A DNA stretch of 64,000 nucleotides from Rhabdophis nuchalis (lineage: Eukaryota > Chordata > Lepidosauria > Squamata > Natricidae). Every line of letters starts with the position of its first letter. Positions within the stretch are counted from its first letter, which is position 1. This document shows, one piece after another, positions 21,899 to 31,790 of this stretch. A program made the position numbers and the translations under genes. The DNA lies in assembly GCA_039707465.1 (NCBI GenBank), contig CM077643.1, positions 47,400,605 to 47,464,604 of the forward strand. The letters run 5' to 3'. A model generated the notes under the pieces. It was not told the DNA's origin, ran no database searches, and saw only the letters and a program-made list of their open reading frames with translations.

Positions 21899-23604
21899 TA
21901 AGCAACAGGGAGAAAGCAGAACTATTTAACTCTTTTTTTGCATCTGTCTTTACACAAAGGGATAAAACAGTCCAATCAATCAAAAACAGCACCACAAATA
22001 TCAGATTAGGAACACAAGTTGAAATAGGGAAGAAAATGGTAAGTGAGCACCTGTCTGCCCTGGACGAGTTCAAATCACCAGGACCGGATGGATTACACCC
22101 CAGGGTTCTGAAGGAACTGGCAGACGAGATCTCAGAACCACTGAACTATATCTTTCAGAGATCCTGGAGCACCGGGGAACTGCCAGAAGACTGGAAAAGA
22201 GCAGATGTGGTTCCCATCTTCAAAAAAGGAAAAAAAACAGATCCAGGAAACTATAGACCCATCAGCCTGACCTCAATACCAGGAAAGATTCTGGAAAAGA
22301 TAATTAAACAACAAATAAGTGAACACCTAGAAGCAAACAAAGTAATAGCCAAAAGCCAACATGGGTTTGTCAAAAACAGATCATGCCAGACGAATCTAAT
22401 TGCATTCTTTGACAAAGTAACAAAATCAGTGGACCAGAGGAATGCTGTTGATATAATTTACCTGGACTTCAGTAAGGCATTTGATAAAGTAGACCATAAC
22501 CTACTATTAGATAAAGTAGAAAATTGTGGGTTAGACAGCAGCACCACCAAATGGATTCGTAACTGGCTGACCAACCGCACTCAACGTGTAGTCCTCAATG
22601 GAACTGCATCTACATGGAAGGAAGTATGCAGTGGAGTCCCCCAAGGCTCTGTTTTAGGCCCAGTACTCTTTAACATCTTCATCAACGATTTGGATGAGGG
22701 GATAAATGGGGAACTCATCAAATTCGCAGACGACACCAAGCTGGCAGGAATAGCCAACACTCCAGAAGATAGGCTTAAGATACAGAAGGATCTAGACAAA
22801 CTTGAACATTGGGCACTGTCTAATAAAATGAAATTCAATTGTGAAAAAAGTAAGGTCCTACATATAGGCAAGAAAAACCAAATGCACAAGTACAGTATAG
22901 GTGGTACCTTGCTCAATAGTAGCAACTGTGAGAGGGATCTCGGAATCCTAGTGGACAACCATTTAAATATGAGCCAGCAGTGTGCAGCAGCTGCCAAAAA
23001 AGCCAACACAGTTCTAGGCTGCATCAACAGAGGGATAGAATCTAGATCGCGTGAAGTGTTAATGCCACTGTATAGTGCCTTGGTAAGGCCGCACTTGGAA
23101 TACTGCATACAGTTTTGGTCGCCACGATGTAGAAAAGACGTGGAGACTCTGGAAAGAGTGCAAAGAAGAGCAACCAAGATGATTAGAGGACTGGAGACTA
23201 AGACATATGAAGAACGGCTGCAGGAGCTGGGTATGTCTAGTTTGATGAAGAGAAGGACCAGGGGAGACACGATAGCAGTGTTCCGATATCTCAGAGGGTG
23301 CCACAAAGAAGAGGGAGTCAAACTTTTCTCCAAGGCACCTGGGGGCAGGACAAGGAGCAATGGGTGGAAACTAACCAAGGAGAGAAGCAACTTAGAACTA
23401 AGGAGAAATTTCCTAACAGTAAGAACAATTAACCTCTGGAACAGCTTGCCTCCAGCAGTTGTGAATGCCCCAACCCTGGAAGTCTTTAAAAAGATGTTAG
23501 ACAGCCATTTGTCTGAAATGGTATAAGGTTCCTGCCCATGCAGGGGGTTGGACTAGAAGACCTACAAGGTCCCTTCCAACTCTGCTATTGTATTGTATTA
23601 AGCC
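21099..23604 (+). mobile_element. CR1 LINE copy B, 5'-truncated
   Basis: From a truncation at about 21099 (shared sequence with copy A starts 'aaccaagcagaggaagtgg') to the 3' tail of two to three TTGTA units at 23587-23601. Contains the end of the endonuclease, the whole reverse transcriptase and the CR1 3' end. Differs from copy A by very few residues. A single-base loss in an A-run at 21812-21817 breaks the frame. Confidence 0.93.
21895..23526 (+). CDS. CR1 ORF2 copy B, intact reverse transcriptase frame
   Basis: 543 codons without interruption. RT order: 'SPGPDGLHPRVL' (residues 61-72), 'NYRPISLTSIPGKILEKII' (119-137), motif A 'YLDFSKAFDKVDH' with the catalytic Asp at 191, 'GVPQGSVLGPVLFNIF' (247-262), and 'FADD' with both catalytic Asp at 279-280. 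The CR1 C-terminus 'RPHLEYCIQFW...RVQRRATKMIRGLE' follows and the frame ends 'HLSEMV'. The methionine at 21895 is internal; in an active element this is the second half of ORF2, preceded by the endonuclease. All visible catalytic residues are present, so the copy is recent, but the frameshift upstream separates it from the endonuclease. Confidence 0.88.
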   Translation: MISNREKAELFNSFFASVFTQRDKTVQSIKNSTTNIRLGTQVEIGKKMVSEHLSALDEFKSPGPDGLHPRVLKELADEISEPLNYIFQRSWSTGELPEDWKRADVVPIFKKGKKTDPGNYRPISLTSIPGKILEKIIKQQISEHLEANKVIAKSQHGFVKNRSCQTNLIAFFDKVTKSVDQRNAVDIIYLDFSKAFDKVDHNLLLDKVENCGLDSSTTKWIRNWLTNRTQRVVLNGTASTWKEVCSGVPQGSVLGPVLFNIFINDLDEGINGELIKFADDTKLAGIANTPEDRLKIQKDLDKLEHWALSNKMKFNCEKSKVLHIGKKNQMHKYSIGGTLLNSSNCERDLGILVDNHLNMSQQCAAAAKKANTVLGCINRGIESRSREVLMPLYSALVRPHLEYCIQFWSPRCRKDVETLERVQRRATKMIRGLETKTYEERLQELGMSSLMKRRTRGDTIAVFRYLRGCHKEEGVKLFSKAPGGRTRSNGWKLTKERSNLELRRNFLTVRTINLWNSLPPAVVNAPTLEVFKKMLDSHLSEMV

Positions 23605-25785
23605 ATTTCTTCACGTGTAGACTACGTATTTAAGAAAAGTGTCTAGGACTATCAGAAACCTCTGTTGCTAAAACTCATTGTGGAACCTCAGATTAGGCAT
23701 GCATTTAACTTCTAATGAATTGTTCATGGCTTGTCTTCGGTTACCTGAAATATACTTTATATTCAGCAACATATATTTCAGAGGCAAATGTTCATGAAGG
23801 TTTGCTAGAAGGAGGAATGTATTGCAGTACTGAATCTGAATTCCCAATGTATCTGTGATTAAATATTGCCATTTTGGTATACCACTATGCTACACTATTA
23901 TAATATTATGTGAGCAGAATAATTATCCAAATGCATGAGCAAACTGAAGATGCTCTCTTCTGTTCCTACAAAATCCTATGTCACAAGGCCAGAATATAGG
24001 CACCTGAAGACCAAAAACTGACAAGGGAAGCCTAGACAATTGAACAACTTTCCAATTTCTCAGCAGTAGCTGTGCTCCAAATGGGATGCAGTGCTTCAAC
24101 AGAGCATCTAGGAATGTTTTGGAGGGAAACACTGTGAGGCATATCATCCACATAGAGAAGAAATGGCTTAAGGATTTGCATTAAAATTTGAATATATTTT
24201 TGTGTAGCCGCAGATGTGGCAATAATTATTGTGATTTGTATAAAAAGAATCTCTTACAATGGGAGAGATTGGGACTAGTCAGCTAGTAAAGTGGGATTCA
24301 AAGCCATCCTAGCAGACAGCAGGGTCTGTTGTTTCAGCCACATCGCTCTTGTCATCACAATGGCTCTAAAAGCTAAGAAAGAAAAACAAAAGTACATCCA
24401 ATCATCTGGGATTTTCTGACTATGATTAGTCTAGGGCTATGGAGTTATCCAAATGCCCCAGGAGAAAATAGAAACATCTTCATCCATCGCTGTGGAGGGA
24501 AGCCTGGATTAGCATGGGGGAAAATGTCTCACATAATTGACTTGTTATGTTCATATAATCTCTGTCAGGTTGCTCCCTGCTTCATCATAATTGAAACAGA
24601 AGCATAGCTAGGAAGAGGAGCTGAGATTGGTTAAAGGGGTCACAGTGAAATTTATGTTCAGAGGCACTCCGTGCTAGTAGCTGGGTAACAAGAGGAAGAA
24701 GACAGCAAAGAATGAAGAGATGGAGAGCTACAGAAGGAGAGGTGGCTATCAGTACCCTCTCAAGATGCACCAACACATCTCAGAGATGTTTAGATCAGAA
24801 TGAAGATCAAAGCAGAGCATGCTTGAGCCATGAAGGCTGATGCTGTTGTCCAGGGTGAGAAGGACAATTCTTCACAGTCCAAATGACTCACATGGGACAT
24901 TTGTCCATGTAGCATATAGACCACAAGTTCCCCACTCGGGTGACTTTTGAATCTCCCAGACAAGAAGCCACCTGTGAACCTCAAAGACATTTGCTTCTTT
25001 GAGGGTGCAAATTTGTTTATGTCAAGTGTGGTTTGCATCTTATAATGCTTGATGCTACTGTTATAAATCTTTTATGCTCAGTGGTAGTATTCCAACAGCA
25101 TGCTTAGCTGGACACCATTGGTGTTACAGTGTTAGCAATTTACAGTAGTTTATGGTTCAATGCAATGTGCAAACTCAGACACTAGATTAATCTAATGATC
25201 AGATTAAGTGTGTTGTATGAATGCAGGTAAAATATTTGGAATAGGTTTGTGACGTTTCTGAAGATCATCTGTTCAAGGGCCTTGTCACAATTGCACATGA
25301 TATGCACATATATTGTAGGGCTTCAGGTGATATACATGAATGTAGTAATAACTAGAAAATATGTTTTAAATGGGATTCTCCATCTTAGATGATGTCTTAG
25401 GAAAATTTTCACATTCAGACATGGTTCAGATAACACTTCCAAAACAGGTCACAACCCATTCTGGTCTCTGGTTTTGATTTAATCTGTTGTGTGAACCCAG
25501 TCAATTGTGGTTTGAAAACCACAGTTCGTGTACGGCTTAGCACACTGCACAAACCTCACCTCTACATTTTATTTAGCATAATCAGATACGCAAACTTGAT
25601 CTCTTATAATATGTGCGCTTTTTTTTTTTAATGCGGAAGCTTTTTTTTAGTCTTTAAATACCATATAATAGGAAACCTAGTATAACAGAAGTGTGGGTGG
25701 AAGATATGAATTAATTATTTGCATTAATAAATTGCCTGGTAGACATGGGCCTGACAGCTCTCTTGGGGTGAGGGCGTTCCACTAT
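23605..25785. other. 2.2-kb stretch, no gene or clear repeat
   Basis: Mixed sequence without recognisable transposon ends, SINE boxes or coding frames. 'tcaattgtggtttgaaaacc' near 25502 has a small local inverted repeat. Possibly old decayed repeats plus unique DNA. Confidence 0.4.
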
Positions 25786-25789
25786 ATAT

Positions 25790-26245
25790 CTGCAATATAC
25801 TGCCCCATACATATCCTGCCCCATACATCCCTTCGACCGATCTGATCCCATAGAGAGGGCCTTCTCCGGGTACCGTCGGCTGGGCAATGCCGGTTGGCGA
25901 CACCCAGGGGAAGGGCCTTCTCTGTGGCGGGCCCCGCCCTCTGGAACAACCTGTCCCCCGAACTACGCACCATCTCAGACCTCCACCTTTTCCGCCAGCA
26001 TCTCAAAACGCTCCTATTTCAACAAGCCGGCCTAGCATAACCTTCCGATTCTGACTTTTACTGCTATAAATTTTAATTAGAGGGTTTTATAATTGTTTTA
26101 GCACAGGGTCATAATTTAATAGTTTTTAAAATAATTTATTTTTGTATATATGTATTGTTTTAATATTGCCTGTGCGCCGCCCTGGGTCCTTTTTTAGGAG
26201 AAGGTGCGGGGTATAAATTTGATATAAATAAATAAATAAAATATT
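25790..26245 (+). mobile_element. L2-clade LINE 3' fragment
   Basis: The end of L2 ORF2 ('gccttctctgtggcgggccc', 'ctctggaacaacctgtccc'), then the 3' end 'tgtgcgccgccctgggtcc' and an AAAT tail. 'gccccatacat' is repeated in tandem at its 5' edge (25802-25830). Closest to the copies at 50.4 and 52.4 kb (a lineage with 'cgccgccctgggtcc'), not to the left-edge lineage. Confidence 0.83.
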
Positions 26246-26976
26246 TTTAACGCTAATATTTATTCATTTTCTAAACTATTATTTTACATTAAAAGAGCCT
26301 ATCTGACAAAAGACACATGGACGATACGGCTGACGGAAGGGGTTCAGTCTAATTGAGCAATCCAGGACTCGTGAGGTTAATTACAGATATTAACATTGCT
26401 TCCCACCCCCACCCCAAATCCGACCTCTTGTTCTCACAAAGGCCCCAGGAACTTCCAAATGATCTGGCCCCGGAAATAAGTCTCTCTCTAGCCTGTTAAC
26501 TAATTGATAAAAATGTAAGTATTTAGAATGAGTGTAATTAAATGCCAAGCCTTACAATTACAAACCTATTTGGTAGCTGTTGGGAGATGAGTAACCTCAG
26601 CTGGCATGGGCAGTGAATAGCAGGGCTCCCCCTGCCACCTAAATAAATAAATAAAAGGCAGCTTAATCAAAGAGCTTTTGAAAAGCTGTTAATTGCAAAG
26701 CAAAGTACACATTGGCTAGAAATGTATCCATAAGATAATGCTGCCTCGCTGACAGTGGATTCTCTGGCCAATGCAAACTTTTGAAAAGCAGGGGATTATT
26801 GCAGCACAACATTACAGCTTTTGAGTTTCCAACTCTCCCCTCTTTTGTCAGAGCCTGCCAATGGTTTGCTGTGATAGTAAGAAACCGGCGTTTAAACCTC
26901 TTTATCTCACAGGCACTTCAAGAAGGCCTCTGAGGAGCTGGTGGTTGGAGTGGGCACCAGACATTACCATCTGAAC
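26246..26976. other. Repeat-poor stretch, candidate conserved non-coding element
   Basis: About 730 bases with no transposon end except a short AAAT run at 26641-26656. It contains many homeobox-type words, such as 'ggttaattacag', 'cttaatcaaagagc' and 'ctgttaattgcaaagc', and balanced composition. No coding frame. Confidence 0.4.
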
Positions 26977-27076
26977 CAGGGGTGGGCAACTATAGTTCCT
27001 TTACAACCTGTGGACTTCAACTCCCACAATTCCTGACCCAGCATGGTCAAAAAGGGGTCATAGTTGCCCATCCCTG
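26977..27076. mobile_element. Short hAT-like MITE, TSD atctgaac/atctgagc
   Basis: 100 bp. Ends 'caggggtgggcaactatag' and 'catagttgcccatccctg' are inverted. Flanks match at 7 of 8 bases. The core 'ggacttcaactcccacaat' links it to the palindromic family. Confidence 0.8.
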
Positions 27077-27149
27077 ATCTGAGCCACAGGGAAATTTTGG
27101 GCCGGTCGTTTTCTATCCATCTAGCTTACTTCACAAGGTGGCTGTGAAG

Positions 27150-27493
27150 CAGTGGTGGGTTGCAGGTGGTACACCCTGGTATGGACATACCGGAGCCTGT
27201 CCAGAGCACTGGGTACCGTTCCGGTACGGTGCTCCAGAGGGCCTGCCTGCCCGACTGCCTGCACTCCTTACCGGTCTTTAAAGTCTTTGGTGCTTCCGCG
27301 CATGGCGCATACAGCACCTGTGTGATGCTCCGTGGAGCAGCTGGAGGGTCGCAGAGGCTCACGGAGGCATTGTGGACAGTATGACACATGCACGCACTGT
27401 GCGTGTGTGCACGCACGCTGCATGCGTCCATGTGGACGATGCTGGGCCCGTTCCAACCATACCGGTTAGAACGGGATCTAGAACCCACCACTG
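27150..27493. mobile_element. hAT-like MITE 'CAGTGGTGGGTT', TSD ctgtgaag
   Basis: 344 bp. Ends 'cagtggtgggtt' and 'aacccaccactg' are perfectly inverted over 12 bases. Perfect 8-bp duplication 'ctgtgaag' (27142-27149, 27494-27501). GC-rich interior with CpG-containing palindromic words such as 'ccgttccggtacgg'. Sister at 29820-30134. Confidence 0.88.
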
Positions 27494-27501
27494 CTGTGAA
27501 G

Positions 27502-27895
27502 ATAAAATGAGCTAGTGAACCAAGATACACTGCTGAGCAACTTTATACAAGGCATAGCAATGCATCTTATTATAGGTCCCTTGAGTTCTCATCACCTGCT
27601 TACATTAACATTGACCCATTGGAGCTTGGTATTTAACCACCTATTCTACAACTCCTGGAGGAAAGGGGTGGAATAAACCTGCAGCTGTTGAAGGAGTATG
27701 ATCAAATCTCTCAATTTTTGCATTCTCTCGCATTAAAACAAAAGAAATCAAGTTTTGTCACATTTAGGAAGAAAGTTATATTTGGGAAGTTTTTATCGAA
27801 ACATAAACTGAAGCACATTCTTAGTCATGGGCAGTTACCATCTGGTGTGGCTGTACTTCGATAGCTGCAGCCTAGAAAAATCCAAGAATATGTTT
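27502..27895. other. No feature recognised
   Basis: About 390 bases between two MITEs with no supported feature. Confidence 0.4.
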
Positions 27896-27903
27896 GCATA
27901 ATA

Positions 27904-28038
27904 CAGGGATGTCCAAACTTGGGAATTTTAAGACTTGTGGACTTCAACTCCCAGAATTCCCCAGCCAGCATAGCTGGCTGGGGAATTCTGGGAGTTGAAG
28001 TCCACAAGTCTTAAAGTTCCCAAGTTTGGACATCCCTG
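27904..28038. mobile_element. Palindromic hAT-like MITE, TSD gcataata
   Basis: 135-bp near-perfect fold-back with ends 'cagggatgtccaaacttgg'. Perfect 8-bp duplication 'gcataata' (27896-27903, 28039-28046). A variant of the CAGGGGTC family with different outer bases but the same core. Confidence 0.87.
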
Positions 28039-28046
28039 GCATAATA

Positions 28047-28548
28047 GGATTAACCTGTGATTATGGTTTTTCCATTTTCTAGGTTCTTATAGCATCATGA
28101 GTACTAAACTGAGGTTGGCTACCAAATTGCAGACTAAAATGAAGTTGACAGATTCAGTACATTGTGTGCGGTCATAATTTACTTCTAAATGTACAATATG
28201 TAATTCTAAAGAAAAGAGAAATGGGGAGGAAAAGTGGTTATTTTCATTCAGCAGCGTAAATATGGTCAACCCCACTGAGGCTGAAAGTCAGAATTTGAAG
28301 AATGAAGCATGGAACGCCATCTCTGCCAGAGGGACAAATCTGTTCCTCTCTTATGAAAGTTATATGAAGTTTTTTCCATCCTGTTAATGATGAAGTTTGC
28401 TAATGTAAATTTTTGATATACTGCATTTAGAGGAGGCAGATCATCCAATGCTTCCCGAATTACTGAAAATAAATAGATAAGGGGAACTCTGTAATAATAA
28501 ATTTAGTGGCTGAGTGGGATTAAGACCAATTTAGAGAACGTCTATTTC
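28047..28548. other. No feature recognised
   Basis: About 500 bases of mixed, AT-leaning sequence without a supported feature. Confidence 0.4.
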
Positions 28549-28702
28549 ATTTAGTGGCCTAGAGGTAGATCTCTCACCTCCCAATCAGGAGGTTGTGAGT
28601 TCAATCCTAGGTAGAGGCAGATGTAAGATCTCCTGCTTGGGCAGGAGGTTGGACTAGATGACCTGCAAGGTCCCTCCCAACTCTTGTTAATCTGTTAATC
28701 AT
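28549..28702 (+). mobile_element. tRNA-headed SINE with a CR1 3' tail
   Basis: The head carries an A-box-like 'tggcctagagg' and a B-box-like 'ggttgtgagttcaatcc', spaced as in a tRNA. The tail 'ggttggactagatgacctg' plus 'aaggtccctcccaactc' is the CR1 3' end. Closes with a short TGTTAATC repeat. A shared tail is how SINEs recruit a LINE enzyme, so CR1 is the likely partner. Non-coding. Confidence 0.78.
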
Positions 28703-28984
28703 CTATCTTCTTCATCAGGGTTGCAGAACATGTAAAGAGACCCCTGGCAGCCATGTTAGTATGGCAGATTCTCTGTATGAATGCCAGGCATTCAGGAATC
28801 ACCATTTATGGAACAAGAGTCTGTTTCTGGACAGTGTAATGGTATAAATATAATGACTTCACAGCCACCTGGTATGGAGAGCTGGGCAGTGACAACTCAT
28901 TAGGAGACCAGCAGATATTTTAAAATGATGTGCATGGATGTCAGACTCTTAAGCCTCTACATTCAGAGAACTATTGATTCTTAA

Positions 28985-29255
28985 CAACCATCTGCTTTTT
29001 TAGTTATTGACTGATTGGTTGATTTTATGCCATCAAGTTGGGTTTATTTTACTCCTAATAATCGCATAAATAGATTTTCTTCACGATGATATGTCTCCAA
29101 CCTGGTCTTTCAATAGTACATCCATCATTACTTTAATTGAGTCCCTCCATCTTGTTGCTGGTCATCCTCTTCTTCTCTTTCCTTCCAACTTCCCAGCCTT
29201 AGGGCCTTCTCAAGAGAGTTAGGTTTTTACATAATGTGTTCATCACATGTTTAGG
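28985..29255 (-). mobile_element. Bov-B/RTE LINE 3' fragment, decayed
   Basis: Minus strand: phrases such as 'tgagtccctccatcttgttg' and 'ctggtcatcctcttcttct' encode, in reverse, the Arg-rich end of the Bov-B ORF (RRRGRP..RWMDSI type). Frame broken. Same region as 43413-43690. Confidence 0.65.
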
Positions 29256-29434
29256 TACCAAGTAGCCAGTATAAAGTATATTGTTTGAAAGAAGACCATG
29301 AGGTCGAAAGCTGCCGAAACAAGCTAAAAAATTAACAGTTGGAGAAAGTGAACACACTTTTGAGACTCTTATAGAAATAGTATTTAGACTTACACACAAT
29401 TCCACAGGGATTTAAGTTTACAATGAGCAGTTTA

Positions 29435-29575
29435 CAATGTCAGCCTCTTGTCCCCAACAATCTGGGACCTCATTTTACCAACCTCGGAAGGATAGAAGTC
29501 TGAGTCAATCTTGAGCTGGTCAGGATCAAACTCCTGACTGTGGGCAGAGTCAGTCAGCAATACTGCATTTGAATT
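29435..29575 (-). mobile_element. MIR/L2-type tRNA SINE fragment
   Basis: Minus strand: 'tgaggtcccagattgttgg' and a tRNA-like head with a B-box-like 'ggagtttgatcctgac'. Same family as 40917-41172 and 34050-34165. Decayed. Confidence 0.55.
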
Positions 29576-29819
29576 CTTCATGTAGCATAAATTCAATAGT
29601 TTGTGGAACAGATTGACAGTCTGTTAGAATAATTTAGTAGGGTGAACCATTTAGCAAGTTGTGCCATGTGTAACTACAGGGCAAAGTAAAGCGTCACACA
29701 GATATGGCTTAATACGGGATTCTCTACTATATAAATCAGGCCTTGGATTTGTTTTTCTTCGTATGTCGCAACAATAATGGCCTATGATTACAGAGAATCT
29801 AGAACCTCTACAAATGAAC

Positions 29820-30134
29820 CAGTGGTGGGTTGCAGGTGGTACGGCCTGGTACTGGCTTACTGGAGCCTGTCCGGAGCACTGGGTACCGCTCCGGTATGGT
29901 GCTCTTGAGGGCCCACCTGCCCGCCCGTGCTCCTTACCTGTCTTTAAAGTCTTCGGCGTGTACAGCACCTGCGCAATACTCCAGTGAGCAGCTGGAACGT
30001 CCTGGAGGCTTGCAAAGGCATCGCAGGATAAGACGCATGCACGCGCTGTGCACGCGTGCTGCGCACATCCATGTGGATGCCACCAAGCCTGTTCCAACCA
30101 TACTGGTTGGAATGGGATCTGGAACCCACCACTG
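29820..30134. mobile_element. hAT-like MITE 'CAGTGGTGGGTT', TSD aaatgaac
   Basis: 315 bp, sister of 27150-27493, with inverted 12-bp ends. Perfect 8-bp duplication 'aaatgaac' (29812-29819, 30135-30142). Confidence 0.88.
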
Positions 30135-30363
30135 AAATGAACCTATACAAATGAGGATTATACAGAATCAGAGCTGGAGTTTCTTATTTAGGTCATCAAG
30201 ATCCATCCTGTGCTCCATGCAGAAGTCCATTCATTACCATCAGTGACAGTCTAGTTTCCCCCTGAACATATGCAATGAAGGAGTCCTTGCGGACTCCCAT
30301 ATCTCTTGCTGGGGAAAAGAGCTGCCGAAAAAGCTACATCTGCTAGGTTTCACGGGGGATGAT

Positions 30364-30867
30364 TTGGGAAACTATGGCCTTAAGGACGCCCAATTTAGAG
30401 TAGTCCAACGACTCGTGGACATTGATCTACAATATTTACGAGCCAGAGCCAATAAAACTTGCTCCCCCCTGACCTTCAATCAATTCAATAATTACGGACT
30501 GAGGATGGCTTCCTATTTCTATACTTTAACCATTCCCAAGTATAGAAGAGCTTTCTCCCTAGCTCCTTTAATGTCTTGCCCTCAGCACTTTTGGATGGTC
30601 GCTTCAAGAGGCTCCCGATTAACGAGCGACTATGCCCTTGCGACAGAACCGAGGTTGAAACTGCAGAGCATGTCCTTCTATCTTGCCCCATGTATAACGC
30701 AGACAGATCTAAGTTACTGTCTCTGCTTGAAATCATCCCTTCTAGACTCAATGGTTGTAACTTGATGGCCCACTGCCTAGGAGATGGCTCTCCATATATC
30801 ACTTTTCAGGTCTCAAAATTCTTCTTAAGAGCTGTAACCATCAGGGGAGAACGCTGTAACCTTCCTT
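30364..30867 (+). pseudogene. LINE ORF2 C-terminus with CCHC-like knuckle, frameshifted
   Basis: Two overlapping frames: 30364 to about 30580 ('LKDAQFRVVQRLVDIDLQYLRARA', 'FNNYGLRMASYFYTLTIPKYRRAFSLAPL'), then a second frame to 30867 with the Cys-X-Cys...His...Cys knuckle and 'LNGCNLMAHCLGD'. A one-base change near 30580 separates them. The knuckle probably contacts nucleic acid. The reverse transcriptase core was lost by 5' truncation. Confidence 0.65.
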
Positions 30868-30901
30868 AGTTAAGCTATTGGCGATCCATTGCTATGATAC
30901 T

Positions 30902-30961
<60 letters not shown>

Positions 30962-30985
30962 ATGATTATTATTATTATTATTATT
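30902..30985. repeat. (GAT)n then (TAT)n microsatellite
   Basis: About 19 GAT units (30902-30959) followed by ATT units to 30988. It lies inside the LINE insertion, upstream of its last 60 bases. Confidence 0.95.
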
Positions 30986-31086
30986 ATTAACGTTTTTTTC
31001 CTGTAGTACTTGTGTTCTGGTCTGTGACCATAAATAAAAGTGTATCGTGTATATGCAATGAAGGAGGTTTACCTGGGTAACTTGAT

Positions 31087-31587
31087 TCATTTTTTTAAAA
31101 AATATTTTTTATTTGGTTTGTTAAGCATGTATGAGAAAACAAGTATAAGTATGAATCTAACATATAAACATATAACTATAAGCAGGTATAAATATAAACA
31201 TAAGAAATGGGTGCTAAGAAATGGGGACAGTAGGACAGGGACGGTAGGCACGCTGGTGCGCTTATGCACGCCCCCTGATAGACATCTTAGGAATGGGGTG
31301 TGGTCCACGGTAGACAGTTTAAGGTTTAGGTTTTGAGGGTTTGAGGATGTAATAACAGAGTCGGGTAGTACATTCCAGGCATTGACCGCTCTGTTGCTGA
31401 AATCATATTTTCTGCAATCGAGTTTGGAGCAGTATACCTTGACTTTGTATCTATTGTTTGACCGTGTATTATTGCGGTTGAAGCTGAAGTAGTCATTGAC
31501 AGGTAGGACGTTGTAGCAGACAATTTTGTGCACTATGCTTAGGTCAGACCATAGGTGGCGTAGTTCTAGGTTGTCCAAGCCCAACAT
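31087..31587 (-). pseudogene. CR1-group LINE ORF C-terminal region, open but partial
   Basis: 166 open codons on the minus strand, of which about the first 115 are the LINE C-terminus; the rest reads the 3' UTR. No catalytic motif remains. The family relative at 61587-61973 aligns over 'KIVCYNVLPVNDYF' and 'NNRYK'. The start is not real because the MITE at 31609 cuts the 5' side. Confidence 0.55.
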
Positions 31588-31608
31588 TTCAAGTTTGGTT
31601 GCATAAAG

Positions 31609-31744
31609 CAGGGGTCTCCAACCTTTGCAATTTTAACTCTGAAGGACTTTAGCTCCCAGACTTCTCCAGCCAGCTTCTCCTGGCTGGAGAAGTATGGGAG
31701 CTAAAGTCCTTCAGACTTAAAGTTGCAAAGGTTGGAGACCCCTG
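31609..31744. mobile_element. Palindromic hAT-like MITE inside a LINE, TSD gcataaag/gcataagg
   Basis: 136 bp fold-back with ends 'caggggtctccaacctttgc'; flanks match at 7 of 8 bases. Belongs to the same subgroup as 55996-56128. Confidence 0.85.
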
Positions 31745-31790
31745 GCATAAGGGATTCTACTGCCAGCAGAGGAGTGAACTGAACTGAATT

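Larger units (their letters stand above)
30284..31050 (+). mobile_element. Non-LTR retrotransposon 3' part with zinc knuckle and 16-bp TSD
   Basis: A 767-bp 5'-truncated insertion flanked by a perfect 16-bp duplication 'atatgcaatgaaggag' (30268-30283, 31051-31066). The coding part, with one frameshift near 30580, ends in a Cys/His motif 'LCPCDRTEVETAEHVLLSCPMY'. This type of knuckle follows the reverse transcriptase in I/R1/Ingi-like LINEs, so a Vingi-like element is a candidate. Downstream lie a GAT array (30902-30959), ATT repeats and the end 'gtctgtgaccataaataaa'. The clade is inferred. Confidence 0.78.
31085..31790 (-). mobile_element. CR1-group LINE 3' region, split by a MITE
   Basis: Minus-strand coding remnant 'GLDNLELRHLWSDLSIVHKIVCYNVLPVNDYFSFNRNNTRSNNRY...DFSNRAVNAWNVLPDSV' (31587 downward), then a 3' UTR and an AT-rich end at 31085. 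The sequence 'gcataagggattctac' resumes the same LINE beyond the MITE at 31609-31744. Family shared with 19735-20450 and 61509-62155. Confidence 0.75.

Noticed and set aside
21099..23604. CR1 copy B as an active, full retrotransposon
   Set aside because: The N-terminal half of the endonuclease is missing and the A-run at 21812 shifts the frame.
28549..28702. Genuine tRNA gene
   Set aside because: Only the A and B boxes are tRNA-like; the acceptor stem does not close and a CR1 tail follows, so it is a SINE.
30902..30959. Possible CRISPR-like regular repeats
   Set aside because: A simple GAT array with no spacers; CRISPR arrays do not occur in vertebrate chromosomes.
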